From: Morchella semilibera
Taxonomy: Eukaryota > Ascomycota > Pezizomycetes > Pezizales > Morchellaceae
Direction: 5' to 3'
Length of the DNA stretch: 64,000 bases
NCBI GenBank assembly: GCA_009192285.1
Contig: WBVU01000019.1
Span: forward strand, 620,001-684,000
Part shown: positions 27,701 to 39,693 of the stretch, piece after piece
Layout of the letters: each line of letters begins with the position of its first letter
Numbering within the stretch: position 1 is the first letter of the stretch
Program-made: the position numbers and the translations under genes
The notes under the pieces: model-generated
Database searches by the model: none
What the model was told of the DNA's origin: nothing
Seen by the model: only the letters and a program-made list of their open reading frames with translations

Positions 27701-29199
27701 TGGCTTTGTATCCCAAAAATCCTTTTCCTTCAAAACTATAAGGTTGGCCTGTTGTTGAACATTCCAATATATCCGATACCTACCCGTTTGTCCAAAACTA
27801 CATAAATTTCGAACGCCAGGCTATCCCCCCAAACTGACCTTCCCGAAGCAGCCCACATCCTATCTGGTATAGCATCTGCGTATTTAATAGTACAGCCCCG
27901 ATTGTGACAGGCAGGACAGTACAGGGCACCAGATAACGTCATGCACTTGACTGGTGCCCTCATAGGCGTTTGATCCGGAGTATATAACCTCATTGATACC
28001 CCCAGCCCCTCCTCCCAAATCTCAAGGCTTTGAACAGTCAACGGCTAACAGACAAACCGCCCCAAGGCCCGTACCAAAAGCTTATGTACGTCGAGACTTG
28101 ACCTATTGGAGGTACAACGAGGGCCTTGCGATGCAGTGCACCGCTCCTACCCCACCCTCTTAGCACAACAGGCAAGCAGGGAGGTTAGCATCTACCACCC
28201 TCCTCCGGGGTTGGTTAGATGGTGTATAACGAAGGCCTAATTAACTACATACATGTAGTCCTTGTACCCAACACACCCACCCACCTACCCGACTCGACTC
28301 GATTCTCAGGCCGGCGCAGTATCATCAAATTCTACCCCGGGCATACACCAAAGAAAACTCGTCCAACCACAAGCAGCGAACGAAGCCACTACCTATCCGC
28401 CCCGAGGGTTGGGGGTAGTACTTACCCAGCCAGCCAGACCAGACTAGACGCTAGACTACTCCACAGACTCTTCATCTTCTGGCGGAGCGGCGGAGTAGAG
28501 TATCCCCAGGTCCCGCACCGTACCGTCCAGTGCCTGAGGGGGGCTCTCGCTCTAGAGCAGAGTATCCATCTCGGCACCACAAGGGAAGAGAGAGAAAAGT
28601 AACTGCCTTAAAAGACCTACAAACCAAACAAAACCTTGGGGGGGCATCCCAGGAAAGACAGACTGGGGAGGAAGTCAACCTACACACCCCGCCCCCAACC
28701 ACGACGCTAGCTAACGGTTGTGGCGGCCTAGCGTACGAACCGTGCGGGTGGTGTGTGCGTGTGGCCGAGTGATACTCTATGACACAACAGCCCCTCCCCT
28801 AACCCCACGGGAGACATACATGTTACATATAATCACATGCACATACATTGTTTGGTAGTGCGATGTTATATTCCCTTGGTTGGCACGTACATATATTCCA
28901 AGACCTGCCCTACCTACATACCGGCCAGTCAATCAATTACATACGCCTACAACAGTCGGTCTACTCTCCTAAAGCTCAAGCAGGCGATAAGCTTATTATT
29001 GATACATATATCACAACCCACGAATACCTCGACCAATCACGTGCATCACTCGCCCAATAGCTAGGACGGGATATAAAACTACTTCTATTACCATGCTCAT
29101 AAAAGTTTCCCCCCCAGAGCCTTATTACTTGGTATGGGGGGGGTTAATGGCCCAATCTCGATCTCATCTCGTCGTATCCATGCGTATATATATGCGTCT

Positions 29200-29233
29200 G
29201 GTCTGGAAAGCCATGCTGGTAGCTTTCCAGACC
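29200..29233. repeat. perfect 12-bp hairpin
   Basis: GGTCTGGAAAGC (29200-29211) and GCTTTCCAGACC (29222-29233) form a perfect 12-bp stem with a 10-nt loop. No terminator, IRE or other known structure can be assigned. Confidence 0.6.
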
Positions 29234-29512
29234 CCTCAACCCCAACCCCCCGCGGGCCGACCAATCGGTCAACCCATAAAGCGCTCACCGCCTCAGCCAC
29301 AGCCCGCATACCCACATAACAATAGCCTACAGCCCCACATATACCCACAGCCCACAACCCACACTCTCTCAACCCCACAGCTGCAAAAAATACTCAGTAG
29401 CAACACCCCCAGATATCAACCCAAAAAGACAAAGAAAAACACAACATAAAAACCCAAACAAACAAGCCATAAACTCACCACAACGCCAATCCCCTTTTGC
29501 TCTCCCTCCTCC

Positions 29513-30603
29513 TCACTCATCCTCGTCATCCTCGTCATCCACGACCCTCTCCGCCGCATCCGGAACATGGCTCCTCCTACGATCGTAGCCCGCCTCCGTC
29601 ATTATGCGGCGCACCGTGCGCTCGTCGATCTTGAACGGACACTCCTTCGCCAGCATTACATACGACTTTGCGCGCTGCTTTGCGTCGCGCGTGCATACTT
29701 GTATGACCTATTCCCCCGCGCAACTCAAAAAAAGCACCACCCACACGTTAGCCCTCCTCCCTCCGTGCTCCCCTCATGAAGGGATAGAATGGATACTCAC
29801 CACCTTCTTCTCCTCCACCGACCACTTCTTTGGTCTCCCTGCCCTCCGCTTACTCTTCAGGTTGATATCGTCGAGCACGCTGCCGCCGTTCACCTCCGCC
29901 ATCTCCTTCGCGTGCGAGATGATGCCCGACACGGTGGACAGCGGCAGATGCAGGATTGCCGAGATGTTTCGTAGCGGCAAGCCCGTCTGCGAGAGCGCCA
30001 CTGCGGCGCCGCGGCGGCCAATGCCAACCTCCGCGCCGCGACGCGGATGTTTGCCGGGTTTGGTGGCGGGATGGTGATGGTCGCGGTCTCGGGCTTGGGC
30101 GCGGAGGTGGTGATGGGGGGCGGCGGTGGGGGCGGCAGTCGGTGGTGGTGGTGAGGATACGTTGGTGGTAGTGATGTTGGTAGTGGTGGTGGTGCAGGGC
30201 GGTGGGTTTGCGGGGGTGGGGCGGGAAGGAGCTTTGGGAGGGGCTGGGGAGGGCGGTGGACGGGGGGTGGAATGGGGATTGGACGGGGAGGAGGAGGGAA
30301 AGAAGGAGGAGGTGGGGGGAACGTTGATATCGTTGTGGGGACAGGTGTTTCCCCTACTTGCTGTGGCTGTCCAGGTTGTGGTTGTGGTGGTTGGGCTTGT
30401 GCTGGATGTGGTTGTGGCTCTTGTTCTTGTTCTTGTGGTTGTGGTTGCGGTTGTGGCTCGAGGGATTGAGATTGGGAATGTGGTGGTGGTGGTGGTGGTG
30501 ATGACGATGATGGTGCTGGTGATTCATCGGTGTCTGGAGAAGACGGTGAAGTATCTGCCTCGGGGGATTGGGACTGCTCTTCAGACAGCTCTGGTGCAGA
30601 CAT
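29513..30603 (-). CDS. transposase-type HTH DNA-binding protein, Pro/Gln-rich N-terminus
   Basis: The C-terminal part is clear. A helix-turn-helix (GLPLRNISAILHLPLSTVSG) is followed by a basic linker (SKRRAGRPKKWS) and a second helical segment (IDERTVRRIMTEAGY). This is the paired-HTH layout of Tc1/mariner-type transposase N-termini. The final intron (29708-29800, GTGAGT...AATAG) joins KKWSVEEKKV to VIQVCTRDAKQRA, and the stop is at 29513 after an acidic tail (VVDDEDDEDE). No DDE catalytic domain follows. The N-terminal part from ATG 30603 is very rich in Pro, Gln and Ser and lies in a different frame from the HTH part. Both frames stay open over about 500 bp, so the join could be an unseen intron or an assembly indel in the C/G-rich run. 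I read it as a transposase-derived DNA-binding protein, perhaps domesticated. Its function is unknown. Confidence 0.7.
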
Positions 30604-31456
30604 TGTATAATGGTAATAAAATAATAATCGGTGATTGTTCTTGTTCTTGCCTTGCCTTGTCTTTTTTTTCTGTAGACTGTTTAGAATTTGATGTGTGGGG
30701 TAAGTGAGTGTGGATGGTGAATGAGTGAGTGAGTGAGTGAACGAGTGAAAGAGTGAAGGGGAGTGAAAAGTTACTTTTTTACTTTAGCCCTGGGTGTAAT
30801 ACTCCTCCTCTCTGCCCTAACAACGATAAGATACGATTTGATACGATCGATAGCTTGGCCCCTCCTCCCCTCGGAAGAAAGAAGAAAAATCAGGTCTGTC
30901 TGTCTGTCTGTCTATCTGTCAGTCTGGGGCTGGGAACCGGGTTTGTTGTGTTGATTGACGTGTGGTGTGGGTGTGTGAGTGTGTGAGTTGAGAGAGTGTG
31001 AGTGGATGAATGGATGAGTGGATGAGTGGAGTGGAGTTGTGTGTGGTTGGTTGGTTTGTTGGTTGGGTGAGAGAGTGAGTGAGTGAGAGAGTGAGTGAGA
31101 AGTGAGGGTGGGTGTGTATGTATTGTAGTTCGTGTGCGTACGTACGGGTACAGGGCGAATGAGTGAGACCTTTGCCTTTTCCTCCAGGTTGACGGTCGTC
31201 GTCGACAGGGTTTTGGTTTTTTTTTGGTTGAAAGGTAAATAAATAAATAAATAAAGTGTCTGTTTGGTTGTGACGGGAGATGCACCAGTTCTACATTATT
31301 CCCTGCCCTATGTACTTTATTACTCCCATACACATACAAAAAAATGGGCGGGTTCGTTTCGAAACATGTCAACCATCATCTATAGATGGATACACTACCA
31401 GTGTAAACCATAATAATAATAATACACAGTGTAATAGCGAGCGGCTGGCTGTCCCG

Positions 31457-31460
<4 letters not shown>

Positions 31461-31498
<38 letters not shown>
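31461..31498. repeat. (AG)19 microsatellite
   Basis: An uninterrupted AG dinucleotide run of about 38 nt. Confidence 0.95.
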
Positions 31499-31503
<5 letters not shown>

Positions 31504-31631
31504 GATTTGTAAATAAATCTGGGGATAATAAAATGATCGATGAAGGAGCTCCTGGGGATCCGTCGATGGCACTGGTTATAACAACTAACGTCGTAGCATA
31601 ACATGTATAAGAAGTATTCTGTATCAGTATA

Positions 31632-31730
31632 TCTATCTGTATCTGTCTGTATCTGTCTGCACCTGTATCTGTGTCTGTATCTGTCTGCACCTGTATCTGT
31701 ATCTGTACCTGTATCTGTATCTGTATCTGC
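31632..31730. repeat. CTGTAT-type hexamer array
   Basis: About 100 bp of imperfect CTGTAT/CTGTCT/CTGCAC hexamers. It is non-coding and lies between the HTH and F-box genes. Confidence 0.9.
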
Positions 31731-32504
31731 GCCGGTAAGAAAGCTACATATATAGACATGACCCGGAATTGATATATGATATTATATTGGGGATATAGAT
31801 AAGTAGAGCCTGCACTGTAAGTATGTATGTATATAACCAGCGCAATGCTCTTCTCGCCATTATACCATCACATCTAATATTATATTAATACTTGAACATC
31901 TTTCTCCTCCCCCTCTCTTATTCTTTCCCCACAATAATATTCTTCCTGGGGCACGCATCTAGCTACATACGGCACTATCTCTGCCCACGGCCTCTTCTCA
32001 AGACCCTTTTTCTTTTCCCCCTCCAATCACAGGAATAGAAGAAACAGAAGAAGAAGGAGAAGAAACACTCACCTTGAATCTGAGCAGCATACAGCACACC
32101 TAACAGCAGCAGCACACACACCACACACAAGAGTCTCTCTTTTTTTTTTTCGACCCGCGCTGTGTCGCGTGAGACTGTGTGAGGTTGAAAAAAAAGAAAC
32201 GAAAGCACGAAGAAGCATCGGAAAGGAAGGGGAGAGGAAAAAGAAAAGAAGAAAGAAGAAGAGGAAGAGGAAGAAGAAGGGGAAGAAGAAGAAAAAAAGA
32301 GAAAAAAAGAAGAAGAGGAGAACAGTGAAAGAATACATACTTGACTTACTTACCTCCTCTGTCTCTCTCTCTGTCTCTCCTCTCTCCTCTCCTCTCTCTC
32401 TCCACGCACAGCACAAAGACACACAAGGGGGACAGCATACCTCCCACCTCCCACCACTACCACCAAGTTAGTCTCACCTCACTCCCTACACCCACCCCCC
32501 CTCC

Positions 32505-34502
32505 ATGCCACCCATGGACCCATTTACCCATCTCGGCGACTTCGAGATTGCCCCCATCATCGAGCTCCTAGACCCAATAGACATCATCCGTCTTCAGCGC
32601 GTCTCTCGCACCTGGCACCGTCTCCTCACCTCCGAATACATCGCGCGCATCGCCCTAATATCCCACTTCCCTCGCACCGCCGAAGCCGTCGAGTTCCGCG
32701 ATAGCCTTCCCAATCCTCACAGCGTCGTGCTGCCCTACCGCCGCGCCGCATACCGCTTCCACACCCGCCGGCTGGGCCTGCCCACGCGGGTGCACGAGGT
32801 GCTGCTCGACTGCAGCGACGAGGCATCGATCGAGTGGGACGCCGCGGACGGATATGCCGCCTGGACGAGCCATGCGGACCGTGTGCTGAGGGTCCAGAGC
32901 CTCGAGGGTGAAAAGAGGGTGCTGGTCGCGCTGGATGCTCTGTGTCTTGAGGGCGGCGCAGTAAAGATGGCGGATCTGGCGAGGGCGAGGATGAATGTCC
33001 AGATGGGGAAGGGGTTGCTGGTTGTGACGTTGAACTTTTATGATACGCCGCTGGATGGGTATGGATTTGGGAGGAGAGCGCTGTGAGTTCCTGTCTTGCC
33101 CCTCCGGAGGAGAGGAAGAAATATATATATATATAAATATATATATATAAAAGTTGTGGTGGGTAGCTGACAGCAATGCAGGATTCTCGTCTTCGCAATC
33201 CCCGACGCAAAGCTCCTCTGGAAGCTCCCAATCCTCCTTCCACAACGCCTCCTCGGCGAAGTCGATTTTGCCCAGGACCGACTCACCTACATCCGCAAGA
33301 CACCACACTCCCCCCGGCGCCGTGGCGACAGCAGCAGCAGTAGCAGCAACAGCAGTAGTAGTAACAACAGCGGGGGTGCCACCCTCCATTTTGTCGCCCA
33401 CAACATCCTCACTGGCGCCGTTCTTCTCGAAACCGAGCTCGAGCGCTCCTCGGAGATCTCCAACGGTGACCAATTCTTCGTCATGGTGACCGACAGCCCC
33501 TTTAAACGCCTCATCATCCTGCACGAAGACACCGACACCCAACCCACGCTGTGGGGCCCCGTCTTTGTCCGCGTCTTCTCCATCAACGACGGCCCGCCCG
33601 GAAAGCTCCTGGCAAAGTACGACCTCAAGCACTCGCCCTTCCTCGGCAACCGCTTCGGGAACCGCGCCTTTGTCGAGAGCGACCTCTACATGGACTACCC
33701 GCCCAAGGGCGAGGTGTTCTGGATCGTCGAGAGCTGCTTCGTCTTCATTGACAAGCGCCCGCCATGCGTGGCGCACACGCCTACCTGCGCCTGCTGCACA
33801 TATGACAGCGACACGGACGGCGCGGCCGCCACGCCCACGACGGTGTCGTTCTCGGCGTGGAGCGTGCAGCCGACGACGACGCCGGCGGGCTTCGAGATGG
33901 TACAGAGCACATACCGGTCGACGATCGACGAGGGGAAGGATTTCCAGCGGCGGTTGAGGCTTCCGGACGATGATGCGGGGCCGCTGGGGGCGGCGGTGGT
34001 GGCAGGTGGGGCGGGGACGGGGACGGGGACGGGGGTGGCGGTGGCGGCACCACCGCTGGGAAGGCGGCAGTCGCCGCCGCAGCAGCTGCCGAAGAAGGAG
34101 ACGTTCCGAGACCGGTGTCAGCGGTTTGAGATCTTCCTGCCGGAGGAGCAGTGCAGCGCCACGTTCTACAATGTGCTGCCGCGCGGGGAGGAGTGCGGGG
34201 GGATGCGGCGGTTCCGGATCGATGTGGGGTCGTATCGCGGGGCGGGGGTGGGGGACGGCGGGGAGAGAGTGATGGTGCAGAGCGGGAGGATGGTGGTGAG
34301 AGTTGCGGGCGGAGGCAAGGGGAGAGCCTGGAGGTGCGTGGAGGAGGAAGGGGGTGTTGTGGAGGTCCGAGGTGAGGTGTTTAATGAGTTTTTGCATGGC
34401 GTACAGTGGAGCGAGAGGCATTTGGCGTTGAGGACGAGGTGGAGGGAGGAGGGGAGAGTAGTGGCGGCGATTGTGGTGTTTGATTTTGGGTGTTTGTGGT
34501 GA
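32505..34502 (+). CDS. F-box protein
   Basis: F-box proteins are the substrate-recruiting subunits of SCF ubiquitin ligases and bind Skp1 through the F-box. Two exons are seen: 32505-33082 and 33182-34502. The 99-nt intron has GTGAGT, an internal (AT)n stretch and AATGCAG at its end, and joins in phase 2, giving about 632 aa. The F-box lies at about residues 4-50 (FEIAPIIELLDPIDIIRLQRVSR then TWHRLLTSEYI), matching the L-x-P-x-D-x-I-x-x-x-x-x-V-x-x-x-W pattern. No WD40, LRR or Kelch repeats are obvious after it, so the recognition part is of unknown type. A Ser/Asn run (about residue 250) is encoded by AGC/AGT repeats. A second ATG nine bases downstream (32514) could be the true start. The region around 34.0 kb is unusually GC-rich (GGGACGGGGACGGG), which makes the Gly/Thr-rich linker there less certain. 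Confidence 0.85.
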
Positions 34503-37500
34503 TTGGGGGGTACGCCGCGCTCGATCTCGGTTTTTGTGGGTGTTTTTTTTTATATTATTACTATTTATATTTGTTTCCTGTTTTTCCTTTTGTTTGTATC
34601 CTTTAGCTTGGTTGGGGTTTTTCCATATCTCCTTTCTCCCATTTTATTTTCTTTCTTGCTGGAGCTTATCCTATTTTGCCTTGTCTCTGCCTCTGTCTGT
34701 CTGCTTATCTCTTCCTCTCTTCTTGGTATATTTAGCGCTGGGGTCCTCTTGGTTTCTGTATTCTTTTTTTTTCTTTCCCCCTCTCTCTCCTTTTGCAAAA
34801 CTCGGCATGGGCCGTACATGTATATATCTGTAAGTAATTCGAACGACCAGTCTAGTTGGTTGGTTGGTTAGTTGTTTGGGGGCTACATGTATTGTATTGT
34901 ATGTAGTTGTCATTTCCTTCTTCGGTGTGTTTAGTGTACCCGTAGCAGTGGTGGGCGCAATAGAATAGAGTAGATTTCCACATGGGCGGTGCTGGTGCAT
35001 CACAGGGTATCACTCGGCGCCTCCTGTCGGTCAGAAAACAACCGGTCTGGAAGCCCTGCCCTCCTTGGTGGAGTATTTGTAAGGGGTACCAGCCCTATTT
35101 TCCTGTGTGAGCCCGAACTGTAGCTACATGCATGCCTTTTGTAAACATGTGGGGGGCGGGGGCGGGGGCGCTGGTATAGTACTGCTTACTCCGTCCTGTT
35201 ATGCGCAGGAGCAGGTGGGTGGGTGCCGGGACTGGGTGTGCGGTGTGAGGTCATGGGGCGTCACTCGTGCCTCCCTCGTCTCAGCTAGGCCGGCCTCTAC
35301 CTACTATATATACTCTCTTACGGGCCCGATTTCTTGCTTGTTCCTGGCCGCTTGCGGACCGGGCGGGCCGGTATGCCTGGAGGGTCGTTAGATGGGGGTA
35401 GTGCTGGTGCTAGGTTTGTCTATACCTGGGGGGGTTCTTAATGGGCGGGGACTGAAGGTATGTGCTGGCTCCTGTCCTGGGAGGGGGGGGGGGGGTTATA
35501 TACCCAAAAGAGAGAGAAAGAAAAACGACCACCAGCTCAATCAAGATCACCATCCATCTCGGCCCACGACTACCGGCCACACAACCAGAGCGACCACAAC
35601 CCTATGCCCCCCCAGGAAGAGACATACAAGGCGTTGCTTCTAAAATACGTCCCCAGACTCTAGCTCTCCCATCCAAGAAAGGAAGTGGGGGGGGGGCTCT
35701 GTCTGGAGGGTTCAACGTCGTGTGGTCACAAGTGGCGCCCCTCCTGGGGATCTTATTTATTTACGATGTCGAGCGAGGAGTACTATTTTTCTTTTGATCC
35801 GTGTGCGTTGTGGCCTTGTGTTGGCGCTTGCAAGAAGGAACCCTTCTGCTGGTGGTTCTGGTGGCAGATAGGTAGATAGATAGGTAGCTATAGGTAGATA
35901 GGATCATCTAGTCTAGAGCACTACATATGGTTTCCTTCCAGGCACGGATGCAAAAAAAAAAAAAAAAAAGACAGTTTCGGCGCTGCACCGCTTTTTTTTT
36001 GCCCAACTTTAATTGTGGAAGCACCAATCCAGACTGAAAATGGAAATTCTGGACGACGATTTTGCAGCCACTGGGTGAAAAGGGTGGAGGTACCCGAAGG
36101 CCTCTAATCAAACTTCAAGATGGCATGGTCTTAGACTTGAGAGGGGAGGAGGGTCAATGATACATCTGTAGAATGTCCCAAACAGGGATAAGGTTTAAGC
36201 GTCCCAAATTGGGCCAGGTAAATACATGTAGCTGCTATGTATCAACATAGCAACCAGCAAAGAGTGACAGCTCCAAGGGTTCAAGCTCAGATCAGCCGTC
36301 TGTCATCTATTTAGAGTAGCCATGCAATATTTGGTGCCGGAGAATCATGTTGGGCAACCAGTTTATTTGTGTCGGTACCGAATTGGATCGACTGTTAATA
36401 ACATGTATAATTTGAACCCCCTTCGGCCGGGGATGCCGTCGAATACAAACATGGTCGTACAAAACTCAGTATGTTGCTACCATCAAAATCGGTGATAGCA
36501 TCGGTAATAAAGTTTTTTTTTTTCCTCACTGTCCGTCCTCTTACCTAAGGAGACTTAACAATCCAGGAGGAGGAGTGTTAGGCAGTCAACTTTATTCTTG
36601 GCCCCCCCTTTGTCCGAGCAATCAATCCATCCGTCCATCCATCCGCCCCTGCAAGGGGAGTCCAGTTTGTCCCCAAGTCTATCCCCCCCCCCAAAAAAAA
36701 AAAAAAAAAAAAAAAAAGAATAATGAGGCCAACCCCCCCAGGAACCAGCACCATAACAAACGACGCGTAAACTTACTGAGGGTGTTGAAGAGATTGATCA
36801 AAAGCCACTGGTCTGTTACACGTGCCTGTGATTCGTCTCAGGCATTTGCGCACCCGTTGGGGTCTGCAACCCCGACATTTACGGGAATAACCCTAACCCT
36901 TGTTGTTCCCCGTGGGCAAAACAAAACTCCCGACGTCACACTCTCTCTCTCTGGGAGATTTTGGTTGTGAGGTTTTCTACTCCACTCCACCACGGCGCCG
37001 GGCCCTTGCCTTAGCTTTTCGATGGCCATCCTCCCCCCCTCCCCCCAAGTTGTCAACTTGTTAACCTGTTTTTTCTTTTATTCATGTAAATGTATGTATG
37101 TATGTGTCGTTTGGGTGTGTACGATCTCTTACCAACAACTACTAAACTAATCTAGCACCACCGCCGCCATAGCCTTCCTCCCTTCCCTCCCTTCACTTCA
37201 CTTCTCCTCTTCCTCCTCCTCCTTCTTCCCTCTTCTCTCTCGCTCGACAGAGAAAGGAAGAAAGGAGCAGTCTACAGAGAGACTGACTGGACAAGTTGAC
37301 CCTCCTGGCCCTTCCAGCTTATTTTTATTTATTTTTTCCCCCCCCAACAACTCATCATTTCTAGCTACACACACACGCACACACACACACCAATTCCTCT
37401 TCCTTTTCCCGATGCAGAAGCTGTTCCTGAATGTACCTTCCTACTGTACATAACAGCCAATTCTGATATGTAGATACCCACAGACAAAGCACTGCAATAG

Positions 37501-37981
37501 AGAAATTGTAAAGAAAAGAAAGAAAGAAAAAGCGAACAATGTGCCACAACACTCTAACCCTCGTAGTATTAGCATATCATGATGTCCCCCCCCCCCCTCC
37601 CCCCCCAAATCCTCCTCCTCCTCCACCCCTTAGGTGATATTTGAATAATTGATCTCCTTCTTCCCCTTGCAGCCAGCCCCAGTTTCTTCCTAACAGGCCA
37701 CGGGGGGGTAGTGGTGTCTCTATTTTCAGCCTCGCTGCCTAAGTACATGTACCTACCTACCTACATGTACCTACCTAGTACCTACCTACCCACCTCTCTC
37801 TGACAACCACCGCACTGCGCGCTGATCGATTTTTATATAAACCATCCATTCTCCTTCCCTCTCCCTCTTCCCCCTCCGCTCCACCCCCACAAAGAAAGAG
37901 ATAAATAAAAAAATCATAATAACAATATAAAAAAAAACAAAAAAACAACAACGCGTCAAAGTATATCATCAATTCTACACA
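34503..37981. other. non-coding spacer, 3.5 kb
   Basis: No gene is supported. The stretch includes T-rich sequence after the F-box stop, TACATGTA sites (34815, 34884, 36223, 37744, 37762), poly-G runs (35483-35495, 35687-35696), a poly-A run (about 36693-36716), an ACCT repeat (37751-37795) and CT-rich promoter-like sequence before the acidic gene. Confidence 0.5.
37751..37795. repeat. ACCT tetranucleotide repeat with TACATGTA
   Basis: ACCTACCTACCTACATGTACCT is iterated. The tetramer repeat is interleaved with two copies of the palindrome TACATGTA (37744 and 37762). Confidence 0.85.
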
Positions 37982-38707
37982 ATGTCCACCCGTAAGCGCA
38001 AGCAAGACGCCGGCGAAGAAGCCTCAGAGGAGGAGGAGCTCCAGGCCCTCCCTTCAGACGACAGCGAGGAGGAAGAGGAGTACGTGTCCCCCCCCCCCCC
38101 TTCTCCTTCCCTCCCTCTCTGAATGGCTTTTTTTTCCCCCTAATTGATTTCTCCCTCCTTCTTCTCCCCTCTAAAGAAAAATGAAAAAAAAAGAAAGAAA
38201 AAAGACTAACAGCGGAAAAAAGATATGTCGAGTCTGAGCCCGAAGACTCCGACGCTGAAGACTCCGATGCGGGAGCCTCAAGGCCCAAGAGACGCAAGGT
38301 CGAGCAGGCGCCAAACGACGACGAGGATGAGGAAGACGAGGATGGTGAGGGCGAGGATGAAGAGGAGGAAGAGGCTGAAGGCGACGGCGACGGCGACGGC
38401 GAGGGAGAGGAGGAGGAGGCCGAGCCTGAGGAAGAAGGAGAAGAGGAGGAAGGGGAGGAGGAGGAGGAGCGTGATCCTCACGACGACTCACACGATGAGG
38501 ACGGTGCTGATGATGGTATGTATCAATTGTTTTTTTTCCCCCCACAGCTCTATTTCCTCAAAAAACTATCAATCCCCCTTTTATTTGTTTGCTTAATTCG
38601 ACAATCGCTAATCCGCCGTCCGTCTGATAGACGCCGAAGGCGAAGACGATGACAAGAAAGAAGAGCCTACTACCGCAAAGGAGGACGCGCAACCTACAGA
38701 GAAGTAG
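37982..38707 (+). CDS. small highly acidic nuclear-type protein
   Basis: I do not recognise a named family. Three exons are inferred: 37982-38079, 38223-38515 and 38631-38707. The introns have donors GTACGT and GTATGT, the first branch site is ACTAAC, and both joins preserve the frame. The product is about 155 aa. It begins with a basic patch (MSTRKRKQDAGEEA), then ELQALPSDDSEEEEE. A bipartite-like basic signal (RPKRRKVEQ, about residue 55) follows, then about 60 residues made almost wholly of Glu, Asp and Gly. It ends KEDAQPTEK. A nuclear localisation signal plus a long acidic tract is typical of histone chaperones and nucleolar proteins, so binding of histones or ribosomal proteins is a plausible role, but this is inference. 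The acidic codon tract (38310-38470) is GAG/GAA-rich simple sequence and prone to length change. Confidence 0.8.
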
Positions 38708-39693
38708 GAGGGGGGAGGGAATATTGCGCCGTCACCATCAACCCCCCAGGATTGATCCTGAAAAGAGAAAAAAAAAATCTATCTTGTATCTTTGCATCAT
38801 TTCCTCCTCCTCTTTTCTCTCCTTCTTGTAATTCTTAAAGTTACACTAATGTACGCGTCTTTTGTCCGCCTGTCTGTGCGTGCGTGATGTCCATCGTGGT
38901 GAATTGACTATATGGACGTGAATCTTGTGCAGTTGGCTGAGGTAGAAGTAGAGGGGGCGGGTTGCTGTTGAGATGATATGACGTGCATGCTCAAGATGGT
39001 AGTTACCTTGGTAATCATTCTTCTACTAGTAGTGTGTCGTGACAATCCCCACACACACATTTCGTGCAGCAGCTTTGATCGCATCGCGTAGTTGAGTCGG
39101 CTATCAATTTTTTTTTTTTTTAGATAGCCCACACCTTACGGCAATATCTAAGTATCTATATCTGAAGAAGGTTCCTGATAACTGGGGGAGGGGGACTCTG
39201 AATCGTTTGTGACGTCGAGTGGCCATGGCCGTGGTACTCATGCGACCGTACCCGCGTAACCAACCGCACAACATACACTGTTACCATGGAGGCCAATGAT
39301 CCATCTTGGGAATGCATCCCCTAACCCTTGGAAACGCCTGATCGGGCAACTTAGGGCAGAGGATTACCCGGCTTTGATAATGGCCGTACCTACACTCGAG
39401 TGACAGAAGTTTTGGCGAGTACACTTTTTACAGCCAAAGTAGCCATGTTTGGCGACCCGAACAAACCACTCAACGCTAGGCATAAAACTCGACCTTTGGG
39501 CAGAAGCTCAGAACTTATCTCGAGATCATGATAAATGAGTTCCAGAATTCTAAATTCAATTATCATGAATTTGCGAAGCACCTTCTAAAAATGAATTTGA
39601 AATTTCTGAAATATGGCAACGGGCTCAAAATACATCACCAAATATGGAGCGGTAAACGTGTCAAAAGTAATTTTGCCAACGGTGGTAAATTAT

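Larger units (their letters stand above)
17781..29512. other. gene-poor region, 11.7 kb
   Basis: I found no supportable protein gene in this long stretch. Near 17.8-18.5 kb lies the probable promoter/5'UTR of the TBC gene, with G runs (18084-18097, 18261-18281). The remainder holds CT-rich tracts (19.0-19.5 kb), A-rich tracts, a dense group of TACATGTA palindromes (21.7-24.7 kb), a MITE-like element at 24542-24708 and a 12-bp perfect hairpin at 29200-29233. Open frames of up to 182 codons near 24.9-25.4 kb occur on both strands at once and show no family resemblance. Unannotated non-coding transcripts cannot be excluded. Confidence 0.45.
30604..32504. other. non-coding spacer with microsatellites
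   Basis: This spacer separates the divergent HTH and F-box genes. It holds GAGT repeats (about 30720-30755), CTGT repeats (about 30895-30915), an AAAT repeat (about 31238-31255), an AG dinucleotide run (31461-31498), a CTGTAT-type hexamer array (about 31632-31730) and a purine-rich AAGAAG tract (about 32190-32320). A CT-rich tract precedes the F-box start. No gene is seen. Confidence 0.5.

Noticed and set aside
30126-30707. Plus-strand Val/Gly-rich frame of 193 codons
   Set aside because: Antisense shadow of the Pro/Gln-rich coding region of the HTH gene.
32655-34421. Minus-strand 588-codon frame
   Set aside because: Antisense shadow of the F-box gene caused by GC-rich codon positions; the plus-strand model has a clear domain and intron.
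36889-36900. CCCTAACCCT telomere-like motif
   Set aside because: Only about two units; no array, so not evidence of a telomere or interstitial telomeric repeat.
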